Part shown: one piece after another, positions 26,326 through 35,070 of the stretch
How the letters are laid out: the number at the start of each line of letters is the position of its first letter
How positions within the stretch are numbered: the stretch's first letter is position 1
NCBI GenBank assembly: GCA_030824965.1
Contig: JAPJQV010000001.1
Location: 124,001-188,000 of the forward strand
Length of the DNA stretch: 64,000 bases
Reading direction: 5' to 3'
Source: Micavibrio sp.
GTDB lineage: Bacteria; Pseudomonadota; Alphaproteobacteria; Micavibrionales; Micavibrionaceae
Notes under the pieces: generated by a model
Databases searched by the model: none
Seen by the model: the letters and a program-made list of their open reading frames with translations, nothing else
Told to the model about the DNA's origin: nothing
Program-made: the position numbers and the translations under genes

Positions 26326-26637
26326 ATGCCACGTGGAGAAAAATCAGCTTATACCGACAAGCAGAAACGAAAAGCAGAACATATCGAAGAAGGATATGAA
26401 AAGCGTGGCGTCTCAAAGAAGGAGGCCGAAAAACGCGCCTGGGCGACAGTAAACAAGGAAAGTGGCGGCGGCAATAAGTCCGGCTCTGGCCGGGGTAAGA
26501 AAGACACGAAAGTCTCGTCCGTAAAAGGTGGCAAGGCCGGGGGCGCCGCATCCGCGAAACGGAGCGCTGCCGAAAGGTCCGCATCCGCCAAAAAAGCCGC
26601 GGCCACCCGTAAGAAAAACGCAGCAAAGAAAAAATAA
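26326..26637 (+). CDS. Small lysine/alanine-rich protein with histone-H1-like tail (plasmid stabilization-annotated family)
   Basis: A 103-residue, very basic protein. The conserved head MPRGEKSAYTDKQKRKAEHI continues into EKRGVSKKEAEKRAWATVN, a pattern often annotated as plasmid stabilization protein without proof of function. The second half is low complexity, rich in Gly, Ser, Lys and Ala, ending KKAAATRKKNAAKKK, like eukaryotic H1 tails. I infer nucleic-acid binding. AGGAG lies shortly before the ATG. It stands alone between rfbB and tRNA-Gln; GC content is visibly higher in its 3' half. Confidence 0.8.
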   Translation: MPRGEKSAYTDKQKRKAEHIEEGYEKRGVSKKEAEKRAWATVNKESGGGNKSGSGRGKKDTKVSSVKGGKAGGAASAKRSAAERSASAKKAAATRKKNAAKKK

Positions 26638-26692
26638 GATCCCTCTTGTCAGGACTGCCCTTTTTATGTAGTTTCCGGTCCTGATTAGATAT

Positions 26693-26767
26693 TGGGGCGT
26701 CGCCAAGCGGTAAGGCAGCGGTTTTTGGTTCCGCCATGCGTTGGTTCGAATCCAGCCGCCCCAGCCA
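26693..26767 (+). tRNA. tRNA-Gln (anticodon TTG)
   Basis: The 75-base sequence folds as a cloverleaf: acceptor TGGGGCG pairs with CGCCCCA (26757-26763), discriminator G, encoded CCA at 26765-26767. The anticodon loop reads TTTTGGT with TTG in the centre, giving glutamine. The T-arm GTTGGTTCGAATCCAGC is standard. A possible promoter lies upstream (TTGTCA at 26646-26651, 17 bases, TAGTTT). A terminator follows directly. Confidence 0.97.
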
Positions 26768-26780
26768 TTCTTCTTAAAAA

Positions 26781-26803
26781 GGCTCCTTCGGGAGCCTTTT
26801 TTT
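26781..26803 (+). terminator. Rho-independent terminator after tRNA-Gln
   Basis: GGCTCC - TTCG - GGAGCC makes a six-pair stem with a stable UUCG tetraloop, followed by seven T. It begins 14 bases after the tRNA CCA end. Confidence 0.95.
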
Positions 26804-26883
26804 ATGTTTTCCCTTAAACCGCGCCTGTGGAAATTAAGGATCGATTTCTGGCACAATTTTCCAAAATCACCTATTTTGGGCTC

Positions 26884-29133
26884 ATGTCAAAAAATTTCGA
26901 GCAGAATTTCAGTCTTAAGGACTGGGTTACCAAACGCGCAGCCAATATGCCTGAGGCAATCGGGGAAGAGACGGTCCTGCAGGTCCAAAACGGAGCGGAT
27001 ATAATCATGCGCCATGAAAAGATACGCATGCCGGAACCACCGCCGGTCAGCCTTCAGCCTGAGCCGGAAAACGACGATGCCGCCGAGCGTTCGATTACGG
27101 CCCGTATCGCCGCGCCGCAAGTGCCGGCATCCCCCACCCAGCAGATCCAGATTGTCCGCCTGTTGCGCGATCTCGGCGACCGCCTGCGCCAGAGCGAGAA
27201 AGAGCGTGAGATCCTGTGGAAAGAGCTTGATACCTGCCGCAAGCTTTTGACCGATATCGAAGACAAAACGAACAATACTGAGAAAGCCTATCTGTCGATC
27301 GAGCATAAACTCAACGCACAGAATTCCGATATCCAGTCTTTGAGCGAGAAAGCCGCCGCGCAAGTTGGAATGCCTTCTGTCCAGGAGGAAAGCGAAGACG
27401 CCAAGGAATTCCGCAAAAGCATCGAAGAGAAAATCTCGGCGCTCGAAACGACAACGGGAAGCGCCGTGATTCGTATCGAAGACGCTATTTCTGAGAATGG
27501 CAAACTTGCCCGTCGTATCGAACAAGTGACACAGGAACGCGCCAAACTTCTTCAGAAAATGGAAGAGATGGAAGAAACGCTTGAGGATACGCAGAACGCC
27601 CTTAAAGCGAAAGCCTTGGTTCTTCTGACGGATCATGCACTGGCGTCCAAAACGACATTGCCGCAAAGCCCGGCCTGGAGCGGTAACGACACGTTGCGCA
27701 CGCAAAGTCCGCCTGTTTCGCCGAGTGAAGCTTTAGGTCTGGAAACAAGCCCATGGTGGAAAACCAAGAAATCAAGTCAAATGAATAGAACGGCTCTGGC
27801 ATCTTTGATCTTGTTGGGCCTGGTCGGCGGCTGGGCGATCAGTAAAGCCGGAATGCCCTCGCTTTCGATTTTGTCGTCGACGGATCAGGCCGCTAAAGAA
27901 TCTCCTGTGCAAGCAACACCGGAAGTCGATCTTGGCGCGGCACTCAAAGCCGATGCGGAAACTGCCAATACAACGGTTGAAAATTCCGCCGCGATGAATG
28001 AAGCGGCAAAGGCGTCTAACGCTATCGAGCCGGGGGCCTTGACCGAAAACGCGGCGGCCTCGCCTGTCGAAACGGCAACCGCCGATACAGCGCAAGATCA
28101 GGCGTTGGCTGCGGAAACAAAAGCGCGCGAAAATTTCGCGGCAGAAAAGCCTGTTAAAGCGCTCGCTCAACGCATAAAGCCCGACACATCCTTGCCGCTT
28201 GCGGTCAGAACGATCGAGAAGAAAGCTTTTGCCGGTGAAGCGGAGGCGCAGCACGATCTTGCCGCGGTTTACACAGCGGGTCATGCGGGCGTCAAAACCA
28301 ACTATGAGAAAGCATCCCTCTGGTTTGCCGAAGCGGCGCATAGCAATATCGCAAACGCCCAATATAACCTGGCGGTTCTTTATCATCAGGGTTTAGGCGT
28401 CAAGCAGGATACGCAGAAAGCCATCGATCTTTATCGTATCGCAGCAGCGAATAATCACCCCGAAGCGCAATACAATCTCGGCATCGCTCATATCGAAGGA
28501 ATTGGCGCAGATTACAATCCGCAAATTGCCGCTTATTATTTCCAGCAAGCCGCCAAATCAGGCGTGGTCGAAGCTGCCTATAATATGGGTCTGATTCAGG
28601 AGAACGGTCTGCTTGGCGAAGCGCAGCCGGATGAAGCCGTTTTCTGGTATAAGCTTGCGGCTGGCAAAGGGAACGAGCAAGCGAAAGAAGCATTGGCCCA
28701 ATTATCCCGACAGATGAAAATGACCGATGCTCAGGTAAATCAGATTTTTACGAAAATGTCCGAAACCAAGCAGGAATTCGTGAAAGCTCTGAGCGTAACT
28801 CCGGCTAAGGCTTCGTCAGCAGTTCCGGCGAAGATTGAGCAGAAAGCGGCAATTCCGGCTCCGGTAACAAAACAAGCTTCAGCGGCAAAACCGTCTGCGC
28901 CGGTTCCGGTTGCAGCTCCTGCTTACGATCCGGTTATCGTGGCGCAAATTCAAGAGCAGCTTATTCGTCTAGGATTGTTCTCCGGCTCGCCGGATGGGTC
29001 TGCCGACAAATCCACTCAGGATGCTGTCCGATCATATCAATCAATGAATAAGCTGAAATCCGACGGTCGCCCGACGGAAGACGTTCTGGTTCACATGCTG
29101 GCATCCGAGATGCAAATCCCTGCGGCGCGGTAA
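26884..29133 (+). CDS. PodJ-like polar organiser: coiled coil, membrane helix, Sel1 repeats, peptidoglycan-binding domain
   Basis: A 749-residue protein from the ATG at 26884 (a GTG 19 codons earlier is also open). Order: a cytoplasmic region with glutamate-rich coiled coils (about residues 80-240), one membrane helix near 300-320 (ALASLILLGLVGGWAI), an Ala/Glu-rich periplasmic spacer, then Sel1-type repeats around 438-612 (AEAQHDLAAVYTAG, ANAQYNLAVLYHQGLGVKQD, PEAQYNLGIAHIEGIG, VEAAYNMGLIQENG), and a C-terminal peptidoglycan-binding domain (IQEQLIRLGLFSGSPDGSAD). The same order defines Caulobacter PodJ, which marks the new cell pole. It is shorter than PodJ (about 970 residues), so orthology is an inference. 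Confidence 0.8.
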   Translation: MSKNFEQNFSLKDWVTKRAANMPEAIGEETVLQVQNGADIIMRHEKIRMPEPPPVSLQPEPENDDAAERSITARIAAPQVPASPTQQIQIVRLLRDLGDRLRQSEKEREILWKELDTCRKLLTDIEDKTNNTEKAYLSIEHKLNAQNSDIQSLSEKAAAQVGMPSVQEESEDAKEFRKSIEEKISALETTTGSAVIRIEDAISENGKLARRIEQVTQERAKLLQKMEEMEETLEDTQNALKAKALVLLTDHALASKTTLPQSPAWSGNDTLRTQSPPVSPSEALGLETSPWWKTKKSSQMNRTALASLILLGLVGGWAISKAGMPSLSILSSTDQAAKESPVQATPEVDLGAALKADAETANTTVENSAAMNEAAKASNAIEPGALTENAAASPVETATADTAQDQALAAETKARENFAAEKPVKALAQRIKPDTSLPLAVRTIEKKAFAGEAEAQHDLAAVYTAGHAGVKTNYEKASLWFAEAAHSNIANAQYNLAVLYHQGLGVKQDTQKAIDLYRIAAANNHPEAQYNLGIAHIEGIGADYNPQIAAYYFQQAAKSGVVEAAYNMGLIQENGLLGEAQPDEAVFWYKLAAGKGNEQAKEALAQLSRQMKMTDAQVNQIFTKMSETKQEFVKALSVTPAKASSAVPAKIEQKAAIPAPVTKQASAAKPSAPVPVAAPAYDPVIVAQIQEQLIRLGLFSGSPDGSADKSTQDAVRSYQSMNKLKSDGRPTEDVLVHMLASEMQIPAAR

Positions 29134-29541
29134 TAGGAAATATCCTTTTATTTCAAAGGCTTGACTATATCTACTAGTTCGTTTGTCGTTTTTTTAATTT
29201 TTTTATTCGAATGATCGAAGAAGAATATTTTCATCATTACCAGGAGGTCGATAGACCAACGCGGCAATCCATAAAACGATGAGCCTTATGGGTTCTGGAT
29301 TGCCACACTCATTCCATTCGCTCACAATGACGCGGGTAAAATTAAACTTTGTTCTTTTCGTTTTGAATTCCTTCTTTTCGTTCCGCGATTTTGAGATGTT
29401 TTCTGGATCCCTGCTTCCGCAGGGATGCGGAGAATAGGACAAGAGAGAGGTCCCCTCCGGGTCCTAAATCTTGGGGATGGCCGAAAGACGGCATGGCTTT
29501 TCACGGTGAAGCCTAACCCTGACAGGATGACGCGGTTTTAT
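29134..29541. repeat. Non-coding gap with two or three palindromic repeat elements
   Basis: No gene is supported in these 408 bases. First element: GGCAATCCA (29263-29271) and TGGATTGCC (29296-29304) form inverted arms, and the flank to 29336 reads, on the minus strand, CGTCATTGTGAGCGAATGGA, a form of the dispersed CGTCATTGCGAGC...GCAATCC repeat found in several bacterial lineages. Second element: GGATCCCTGC (29405-29414) and GCAGGGATGC (29419-29428), a REP-like hairpin. A third weak palindrome, GGCTTttcacggtgAAGCC, lies near 29487-29505, just before GACAGGATGACGCGG. They resemble decayed copies of genome-wide repeats. Confidence 0.65.
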
Positions 29542-30414
29542 TTAAACTTCAAGTTTATTAAGGCGGCAAGGCTGAACCCACCAGTTAGGATATAAAGAGC
29601 GGATATGATGTGCCGCCTTTGCCAGATCGGCCTGATTTTCAAAGATACCAAATACGGTCGAGCCGCTGCCGCTCATGCGGGAAAAGAGGCAGCTTTGGTC
29701 CTGTTTCAAAACAGAAAGCGCTTCGCCAATGACCGGATATAATTCCTTTGCCGATATCTCAAGGTCGTTACTTGTTTCGGATTTCAAATCCCGGGTTAAA
29801 TCAATCGCGGACTTATAAGAGCTTTCGAGAATAGCGTTACTGGAGAATATGCCTTTGCGATTTTTAAATACATCCGGTGTCGGTGTTTTCTGCCCCGGCC
29901 AGACCAGTAAAGCGTGAAGCTCCGGCAATGTAGGTGCGGGCAGCAATATATCGCCTGTTCCCTGCATAATGGCGGGGTGTAAGCCTATGCATACAGGAAC
30001 ATCGCTGCCGATCTGCAAAGCGATGTCATGAAGCTTTTCATCCGGCAATGATACGGACCAGAGTTTTTGTAGAGCGCGAAGCGTTGCAGCCGCGTCAGAG
30101 GAGCCGCCGCCGATACCAGCCCCCGAGGGAAGGTTTTTTTTCAATGTAATTTTTAGATTTAAATCCTGCTTGGTTTGGGCTGCCAATAATTGCGCGGCTT
30201 TTATAACGGTGTTTCCGGATAGATCATCTCCGGATAGCTGAAAAGCGAAAGGGCCGTCGATGATCAATTCAAATTTTTCTGAAGGCTCAAAGATTAGTTC
30301 ATCGCCGATATCGGCAAAGCAAACGAGAGAGTCGAGAAGGTGATAGCCGTTTTCGCGCTTACCCGTAACATGAAGATAAAGATTGAGCTTGGCGGGAGCC
30401 AGTTCGCGTAACAT
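29542..30414 (-). CDS. ispE: 4-diphosphocytidyl-2-C-methyl-D-erythritol kinase
   Basis: GHMP kinase of the MEP isoprenoid pathway, phosphorylating CDP-methylerythritol. 290 residues from the ATG at 30414. N-terminal APAKLNLYLHVTGKRENGYH and the ATP loop LPSGAGIGGGSSDAAATLRA are diagnostic; SGSGSTVFGIF near the C-terminus is the third GHMP motif. The ATG overlaps the TGA of the upstream TPR gene (TGATG), so they are coupled; a GTG one codon earlier is possible but less likely. Confidence 0.95.
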   Translation of the reverse strand: MLRELAPAKLNLYLHVTGKRENGYHLLDSLVCFADIGDELIFEPSEKFELIIDGPFAFQLSGDDLSGNTVIKAAQLLAAQTKQDLNLKITLKKNLPSGAGIGGGSSDAAATLRALQKLWSVSLPDEKLHDIALQIGSDVPVCIGLHPAIMQGTGDILLPAPTLPELHALLVWPGQKTPTPDVFKNRKGIFSSNAILESSYKSAIDLTRDLKSETSNDLEISAKELYPVIGEALSVLKQDQSCLFSRMSGSGSTVFGIFENQADLAKAAHHIRSLYPNWWVQPCRLNKLEV

Positions 30415-32180
30415 CACTCGCCGGTCAGAAATTTATTGCCGCTGGCCTGATCTTGCGACGGTGTATGTGTTGTGTTTGCGGCAAGACCATCATCGATTTT
30501 TTTATGCAGGCTTTTGCTTAATTGTGCATCAGGTTTAAAGCTGAGCGCGCGCCGCCACTGAAAACGGGCTTCATTGCGGCGGCCAACTTGCCAATAAGCA
30601 TCACCTAAATGGTCATTGATGGTCGGATCGTAAGGCGATAATTCAATGGCACGTTCGAGTGCATCGGCGGCTTGCTTGTATTTACCTTGTTTGTAATAGG
30701 CCCAGCCAAGCGAATCGACGATGTAACCATCGTCAGGGCGAAGCCGCACCGCCTTTTCGATCATGCGGGTCGCTTCATCGAGATTGATGCCCTGATCGGT
30801 CCAGCTATAGCCCAGATAGTTCAAAATATAAGGATGATCCGGTTCAAGCGCGAGGGCAGATTTCAAATCTTTCTCTGCTTCTTTCCATTTCTTCAGGCGT
30901 TCATTGGCGATACCTCGGGCATAAAGCAGATTCCAATGCTCGGCTGTGATGTTGCCGTCGAGGATTTCGAATGCTTTGTTGTATTCGCTCAGCGCCGGTT
31001 CGAATTTCTCCTGCTCGCGATAAATGTCACCGATCTGGATTTGAGCTTCGATATCTTTAGTTTTATCGACGATGTTTTCGAGAATTTTGATCGCCTGATC
31101 GGATTTGCCCGCTTCTTCAAGAAGCTCGGCAATCTGACGCTGAATTTTAATCGCCATTTGCGGATCGCGTGAAGTGTCGATTTCATTGAAAAGGTTGATC
31201 GCTTCGTCGTAACGTTTAAATTGCGCCGCCATGTGCGCAATCAGGATACGGGAATCGTTTTCTCCAGGATTCAAATAAAGCGACATTTGCGCGAACAGGC
31301 GCGCACTGTCCGGATAATCCTGGTACAAAACCGTTGCCATATCGAACAGGGCGCGTGCCATGCCTTCAATAGGTGTGTTTATCTTATCAACCGGCTCGGA
31401 TAATTGCGTTTTCTCGTTTTCAGGCACGCCGCGTAAGATATCTTTGGCTTGTGCTTTCAATTCATGGCGTTCGAAAATGTCAGAAATCTGGCGCAGGCTT
31501 TTCGTCGAAAGGCCGAGACTGCCATAATCGCGCATGGAAAGATTTTTTAAAGCAGCTTTGTCGTTTAAATAATCAGCAATTAAAATCGCGTGATAAAAAT
31601 GCACGACGTTCTTGTTAAGTTGCGCAATATCGAGTTTTTTATTGCCCGCCGATGCCCATGCTTTCAAAAGCGGTTTAATGAATTCGCTAATCCCGTCATC
31701 GGGAATTTTTTGCGTATCAGTCGTAACTTGTGCGTAATTTCCGCTTTTTAGGGTTTCGATAGCAAGAAAAAGGCGAGGAAGGGAGCCGGTTTCACCGGAT
31801 TTGATCGTGGAACGGGCCAGATCCATCGCTTCGGGAAAACGGCCGGCACCCATCGCTAGCGCCATAGATCGGCGTTCCAGATCTATATTGCCCGGGTCAT
31901 TGGCAAGAACTTCACCGAAGTATTTACTTGCTGTGTCCCAGTCGAAGCGGCTTTGGGCATAGCGTCCGGCCAGATAGCTGCCTGTGGGACTACGCATGGA
32001 ATATTGCTGTTCCAGAACCGCCAATTCTTCCGGTGTCAGTTCCGGCGTCAGATATTTCTCAGGCACTTTGCCTGTGACCCACGCCTTTAACGCATCAAGC
32101 CAGTGAATATCGGCATATCTGTCGTTACATCCGGTCAATGCCAGAGCTGTCGTTGCTAAAAGAAGTAGGCTGCGTTTCAT
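30414..32180 (-). CDS. TPR-repeat lipoprotein
   Basis: A 588-residue protein starting with a lipoprotein signal, MKRSLLLLATTALALTGCND (lipobox LTGC). The body is a tandem array of tetratricopeptide repeats, clearest in the C-terminal half: WKEAEKDLKSALALEPDHPY, LNYLGYSWTDQGINLDEATR, VDSLGWAYYKQGKYKQAADA, and NDHLGDAYWQVGRRNEARFQ. Such outer-membrane or periplasmic TPR proteins precede ispE in many Alphaproteobacteria; a specific role is not established. No catalytic domain is seen. Confidence 0.88.
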   Translation of the reverse strand: MKRSLLLLATTALALTGCNDRYADIHWLDALKAWVTGKVPEKYLTPELTPEELAVLEQQYSMRSPTGSYLAGRYAQSRFDWDTASKYFGEVLANDPGNIDLERRSMALAMGAGRFPEAMDLARSTIKSGETGSLPRLFLAIETLKSGNYAQVTTDTQKIPDDGISEFIKPLLKAWASAGNKKLDIAQLNKNVVHFYHAILIADYLNDKAALKNLSMRDYGSLGLSTKSLRQISDIFERHELKAQAKDILRGVPENEKTQLSEPVDKINTPIEGMARALFDMATVLYQDYPDSARLFAQMSLYLNPGENDSRILIAHMAAQFKRYDEAINLFNEIDTSRDPQMAIKIQRQIAELLEEAGKSDQAIKILENIVDKTKDIEAQIQIGDIYREQEKFEPALSEYNKAFEILDGNITAEHWNLLYARGIANERLKKWKEAEKDLKSALALEPDHPYILNYLGYSWTDQGINLDEATRMIEKAVRLRPDDGYIVDSLGWAYYKQGKYKQAADALERAIELSPYDPTINDHLGDAYWQVGRRNEARFQWRRALSFKPDAQLSKSLHKKIDDGLAANTTHTPSQDQASGNKFLTGE

Positions 32181-32235
32181 GTCGGTGAGCTTACCTTAAA
32201 AGTCAGTAACCTGATATAGGGCAAATAGCCGGAAA

Positions 32236-33855
32236 TTACATTCCCGTATAATTCGGGCCATCGCCGCCTTGAGGCACTGTCCAGTCGATATTCTGGCTTG
32301 GATCCTTGATGTCACAGGTTTTGCAATGAACGCAATTTTGCGCATTGATCTGAAATCTCTTCGAGCCATCGCCTTCGGTGACAACCTCATAAACGCCTGC
32401 CGGACAGTAACGCTGGGCAGGTTCCGCCCAGATAGGCAAGTTGACATCGATAGGAATCGAAGGATCGCGAAGTTTCAAATGGCAGGGCTGGTCTTCGGCA
32501 TGGTTGGTATTGGAGATATAGACGCTCGATAGCCGGTCGAAGGTTAGTTTGCCATCCGCTTTCGGATAATCGATGGGCTTGCAATCCTCGGCTTTTTTAA
32601 GCTGTTTGTAATCTGCATGGTTTTTGAACGTGACGGGAATACGCCATCCTCCAATCGTCTGGATCGCCGCATTGATAAGGCCGACCCATAGGCCTTTATG
32701 AAAGCCGGGTTTGATATTGCGGACTTTATAAAGTTCTTCGTAAAGCCAGCTTGATTTGTATTTTTCCGGATAGGAGGTGCATTCCTTTGTTTCTAATTGT
32801 TCGGCCAGACTTTCCGCCGCCAGCATGCCGGATTTCATCGCGGCGTGATTGCCCTTGATTTTGGGCACGTTCAGGAATCCCGCCGTATCGCCGATCAACA
32901 ACCCGCCGGGAAAGGTAAGTTTTGGCAGGGACTGGAAACCGCCTGCGGCAAGGGCTCTTGCGCCATAGGAAATACGTTTGCCGTTTTCAAGAATATCGCG
33001 GAAATACGGGTGGGTCTTGAAACGCTGCATTTCCTCGAAAGGAGAAAGATAAGGGTTCTGGTAATCAAGGCCGACGACATAACCGATATAAACAAGGTTG
33101 TTCTCGGCATGGTACATGAAAGAGCCGCCGTAAGTTTCATTGCCCAGCGGCCAGCCGATCGTATGAACGCATAGGCCTTGGTTATGTTTCTCCGCCGGAA
33201 TTTCCCAGATTTCCTTGACGCCAAGACTATAGGTTTGCGGATCGGAGTTTTTACGAAGATCGAATTGCCTGATCAATTGTTTCGTCAGGGATCCATGACA
33301 GCCTTCGGCGAAGACGGTATGTTTCGCATGCAGCTCAAGCCCCGGCTGAAAAGCATCGGTGCGATTGCCATGTTTATCCAGTCCCATATCGCCTGTGGCA
33401 ACGCCTTTGACTGAACCGTCTTCATGATAGAGAATTTCGGCGGCAGCAAAGCCGGGATAAATTTCGACGCCAAGGCTTTCGGCTTGTGAAGCCAGCCATT
33501 TGGCAAGGCTGCCGAGAGAGATAATGTAATTGCCGTGATTGTTCATCTGTGGCGGGGTCATCAGGCGAAAAGCTTTTTCCTTGGTCAGGAACATGAATTT
33601 ATCGTCTTTGGCCTCGCAAGTGAGCGGCGCACCCAGATCTTTCCAGTCAGGAATGAGTTCGTTTAAAGCCCTTGGTTCAAAAACAGCTCCGGAAATAAGA
33701 TGGGCGCCAACCTCGCTTCCCTTTTCCAAAACGCAAACGCTTATCTCCGGATTGAGCTGCTTCAGGCGAATAGCGCAGGAAAGCCCGGCTGGTCCGGCGC
33801 CGACGATTACTACATCGTAAGCCATATTATCGCGGTCTGTTCTGGGATCTGTCAT
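32236..33855 (-). CDS. Electron transfer flavoprotein-ubiquinone oxidoreductase
   Basis: Passes electrons from ETF to the quinone pool, linking fatty-acid and amino-acid oxidation to respiration. 539 residues, the expected length. N-terminal FAD site DVVIVGAGPAGLSCAIRL, then HLISGAVFEPRAL, and GDTAGFLNVPKIKGNHAAMK. The C-terminal ferredoxin-like part has the 4Fe-4S cysteines in RYCPAGVYEV and NCVHCKTCDIKDPSQNI. Sits alone on the minus strand; a TATAAT-like -10 hexamer lies 50 bases upstream. No ETF genes are in the window. Confidence 0.96.
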   Translation of the reverse strand: MTDPRTDRDNMAYDVVIVGAGPAGLSCAIRLKQLNPEISVCVLEKGSEVGAHLISGAVFEPRALNELIPDWKDLGAPLTCEAKDDKFMFLTKEKAFRLMTPPQMNNHGNYIISLGSLAKWLASQAESLGVEIYPGFAAAEILYHEDGSVKGVATGDMGLDKHGNRTDAFQPGLELHAKHTVFAEGCHGSLTKQLIRQFDLRKNSDPQTYSLGVKEIWEIPAEKHNQGLCVHTIGWPLGNETYGGSFMYHAENNLVYIGYVVGLDYQNPYLSPFEEMQRFKTHPYFRDILENGKRISYGARALAAGGFQSLPKLTFPGGLLIGDTAGFLNVPKIKGNHAAMKSGMLAAESLAEQLETKECTSYPEKYKSSWLYEELYKVRNIKPGFHKGLWVGLINAAIQTIGGWRIPVTFKNHADYKQLKKAEDCKPIDYPKADGKLTFDRLSSVYISNTNHAEDQPCHLKLRDPSIPIDVNLPIWAEPAQRYCPAGVYEVVTEGDGSKRFQINAQNCVHCKTCDIKDPSQNIDWTVPQGGDGPNYTGM

Positions 33856-33903
33856 GGGGCCGTCCTGAAATGTAATTATGGAATAATTCGGGTTTTATCT
33901 TTG

Positions 33904-33909
33904 ATTATA
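33904..33909 (-). promoter_or_regulatory. Possible -10 element for the ETF-QO gene
   Basis: On the minus strand a perfect TATAAT stands about 50 bases before the ETF-QO start. The -35 region is poor (CTTATT at a 17-base spacing), so this is a weak call. Confidence 0.35.
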
Positions 33910-33972
33910 TAGTGTTTCCTATTAACAATAAGTCATTCAGGCTAAAAAGAAATAAAGATTAGGATCGGTTTT

Positions 33973-34788
33973 TTGGGCAGCGATTTGAGCATTTTGCAAT
34001 GGTATCTCGAACAGGGGGTGACCGAATTATTGGCGGAGGCTCCGGTAAACAGGTTCGCTGCTTCCTCTGCCTCTGTCGAAGCGCCTGTCGCGGCCCTTGT
34101 CACTGTCAAAACGCTTCCAGGCGCTAATGCCATTTCCGAAATGCCGTTAGGAACGGCGGACGCAAAGAAAGAAGCGCTTAAACTTGCCCAAAGCGCCAAT
34201 TCGCTGGAGGAACTGGAAGCGGCTATAAGAAATTTCGATGCGCTGGCGATCAAGAAAACGGCAACTAATCTGGTCTTTGCCGACGGCAATCCAAAAGCAA
34301 GGGTTATGGTCATCGGAGAAGCGCCCGGCGGGGACGAGGACATTCAGGGCAAGCCGTTTGTAGGTTTGAGCGGACAGCTTCTGAATAAAATGTTTGCGGC
34401 CATTGGCCTGTCCCGTCAATCCGAAGATCCTGCCACTTCTATATATATATCGAATATCCTTAATTGGCGTCCGCCGGGCAACCGGACGCCCAGTCCTGCA
34501 GAGATTGAAATAAGTCTGCCTTTTATCGAGAGACACATTGCCCTGATCCAGCCGCATCTCCTTGTTTTTATGGGTGGCGTCTCCGCCAAAGCCTTGATGA
34601 ATACGGCGGAAGGTATCACCAAACTGCGCGGAAAATGGGCGAATTATATCCCGTTGACAGAAACAGGTGGGGTCGAAATTCCGGTTTTGCCAACCTTCCA
34701 CCCATCATTTCTTTTAAGAACGCCAATACAGAAAAAACAGGCATGGAATGACATGCTTTTATTGAAAAAACGAATTTCAGGTTCATAA
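33973..34788 (+). CDS. Type-4 uracil-DNA glycosylase-like protein lacking iron-sulfur cysteines
   Basis: A 271-residue protein of the UDG family 4 type. Motif A GEAPGGDEDIQGKPFVG, then NILNWRPPGNRTPSPAEIE and the C-terminal FHPSFLLR are intact. Classical family-4 enzymes hold a 4Fe-4S cluster on four cysteines, two before motif A and two around the RPPGNRTP segment. Here the aligned sites are AIRNFDALAIKK, NILNW and EISLPF, and the whole protein has no cysteine. It also has a roughly 80-residue N-terminal extension. The start is TTG at 33973 with AGGA eight bases upstream; the first internal ATG would remove the conserved-looking SILQWYLEQGVTELL segment. Confidence 0.85.
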   Translation: MGSDLSILQWYLEQGVTELLAEAPVNRFAASSASVEAPVAALVTVKTLPGANAISEMPLGTADAKKEALKLAQSANSLEELEAAIRNFDALAIKKTATNLVFADGNPKARVMVIGEAPGGDEDIQGKPFVGLSGQLLNKMFAAIGLSRQSEDPATSIYISNILNWRPPGNRTPSPAEIEISLPFIERHIALIQPHLLVFMGGVSAKALMNTAEGITKLRGKWANYIPLTETGGVEIPVLPTFHPSFLLRTPIQKKQAWNDMLLLKKRISGS

Positions 34789-35070
34789 TTAAAGTATTAA
34801 TTTTTTTAATACAATAATTGTTATTTTGATTTCTGTATTCATTAAGTATTTTTACTAAGTTCAGAATTATCAGGTTGTGAAGTCGAGTATTCTGAATAAT
34901 TGTTCCAGAATAAGGTAATTTTGTATACTCTTGTCCTGTAAAAACTACATCAATGTCTAATAATTTTATTAGTTAAAACAGCGACTTAGCCTGATATAAA
35001 GTTTGCCTGGCTTTGTTTTATTGTTTTTTTCTGGACATTTTACTTTGAGAACCCTATTTGTTCTCCCGCT
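34789..35070. other. AT-rich intergenic region between the glycosylase and lytic transglycosylase genes
   Basis: No gene is supported in these 282 bases. GTATTAA (34794-34800) and TTAATAC (34806-34812) flank five T and may act as a weak bidirectional terminator. TATTCTG (34888-34894) and CAGAATA (34906-34912) form an inverted repeat with an 11-base spacer that could be an operator for the downstream gene. The strong AT bias is unlike the neighbours. Confidence 0.5.

Noticed and set aside
26887..27705. Long open frame (272 codons) on the minus strand
   Set aside because: It lies antisense inside the PodJ-like gene, has a Phe/Arg/Leu-rich composition with no domain, and mirrors the Glu/Lys coiled coil of the real gene.
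34888..34912. Inverted repeat TATTCTG...CAGAATA as an SOS box for the nearby repair gene
   Set aside because: It is downstream of the glycosylase gene and does not match the alphaproteobacterial GTTC-N7-GTTC LexA site.
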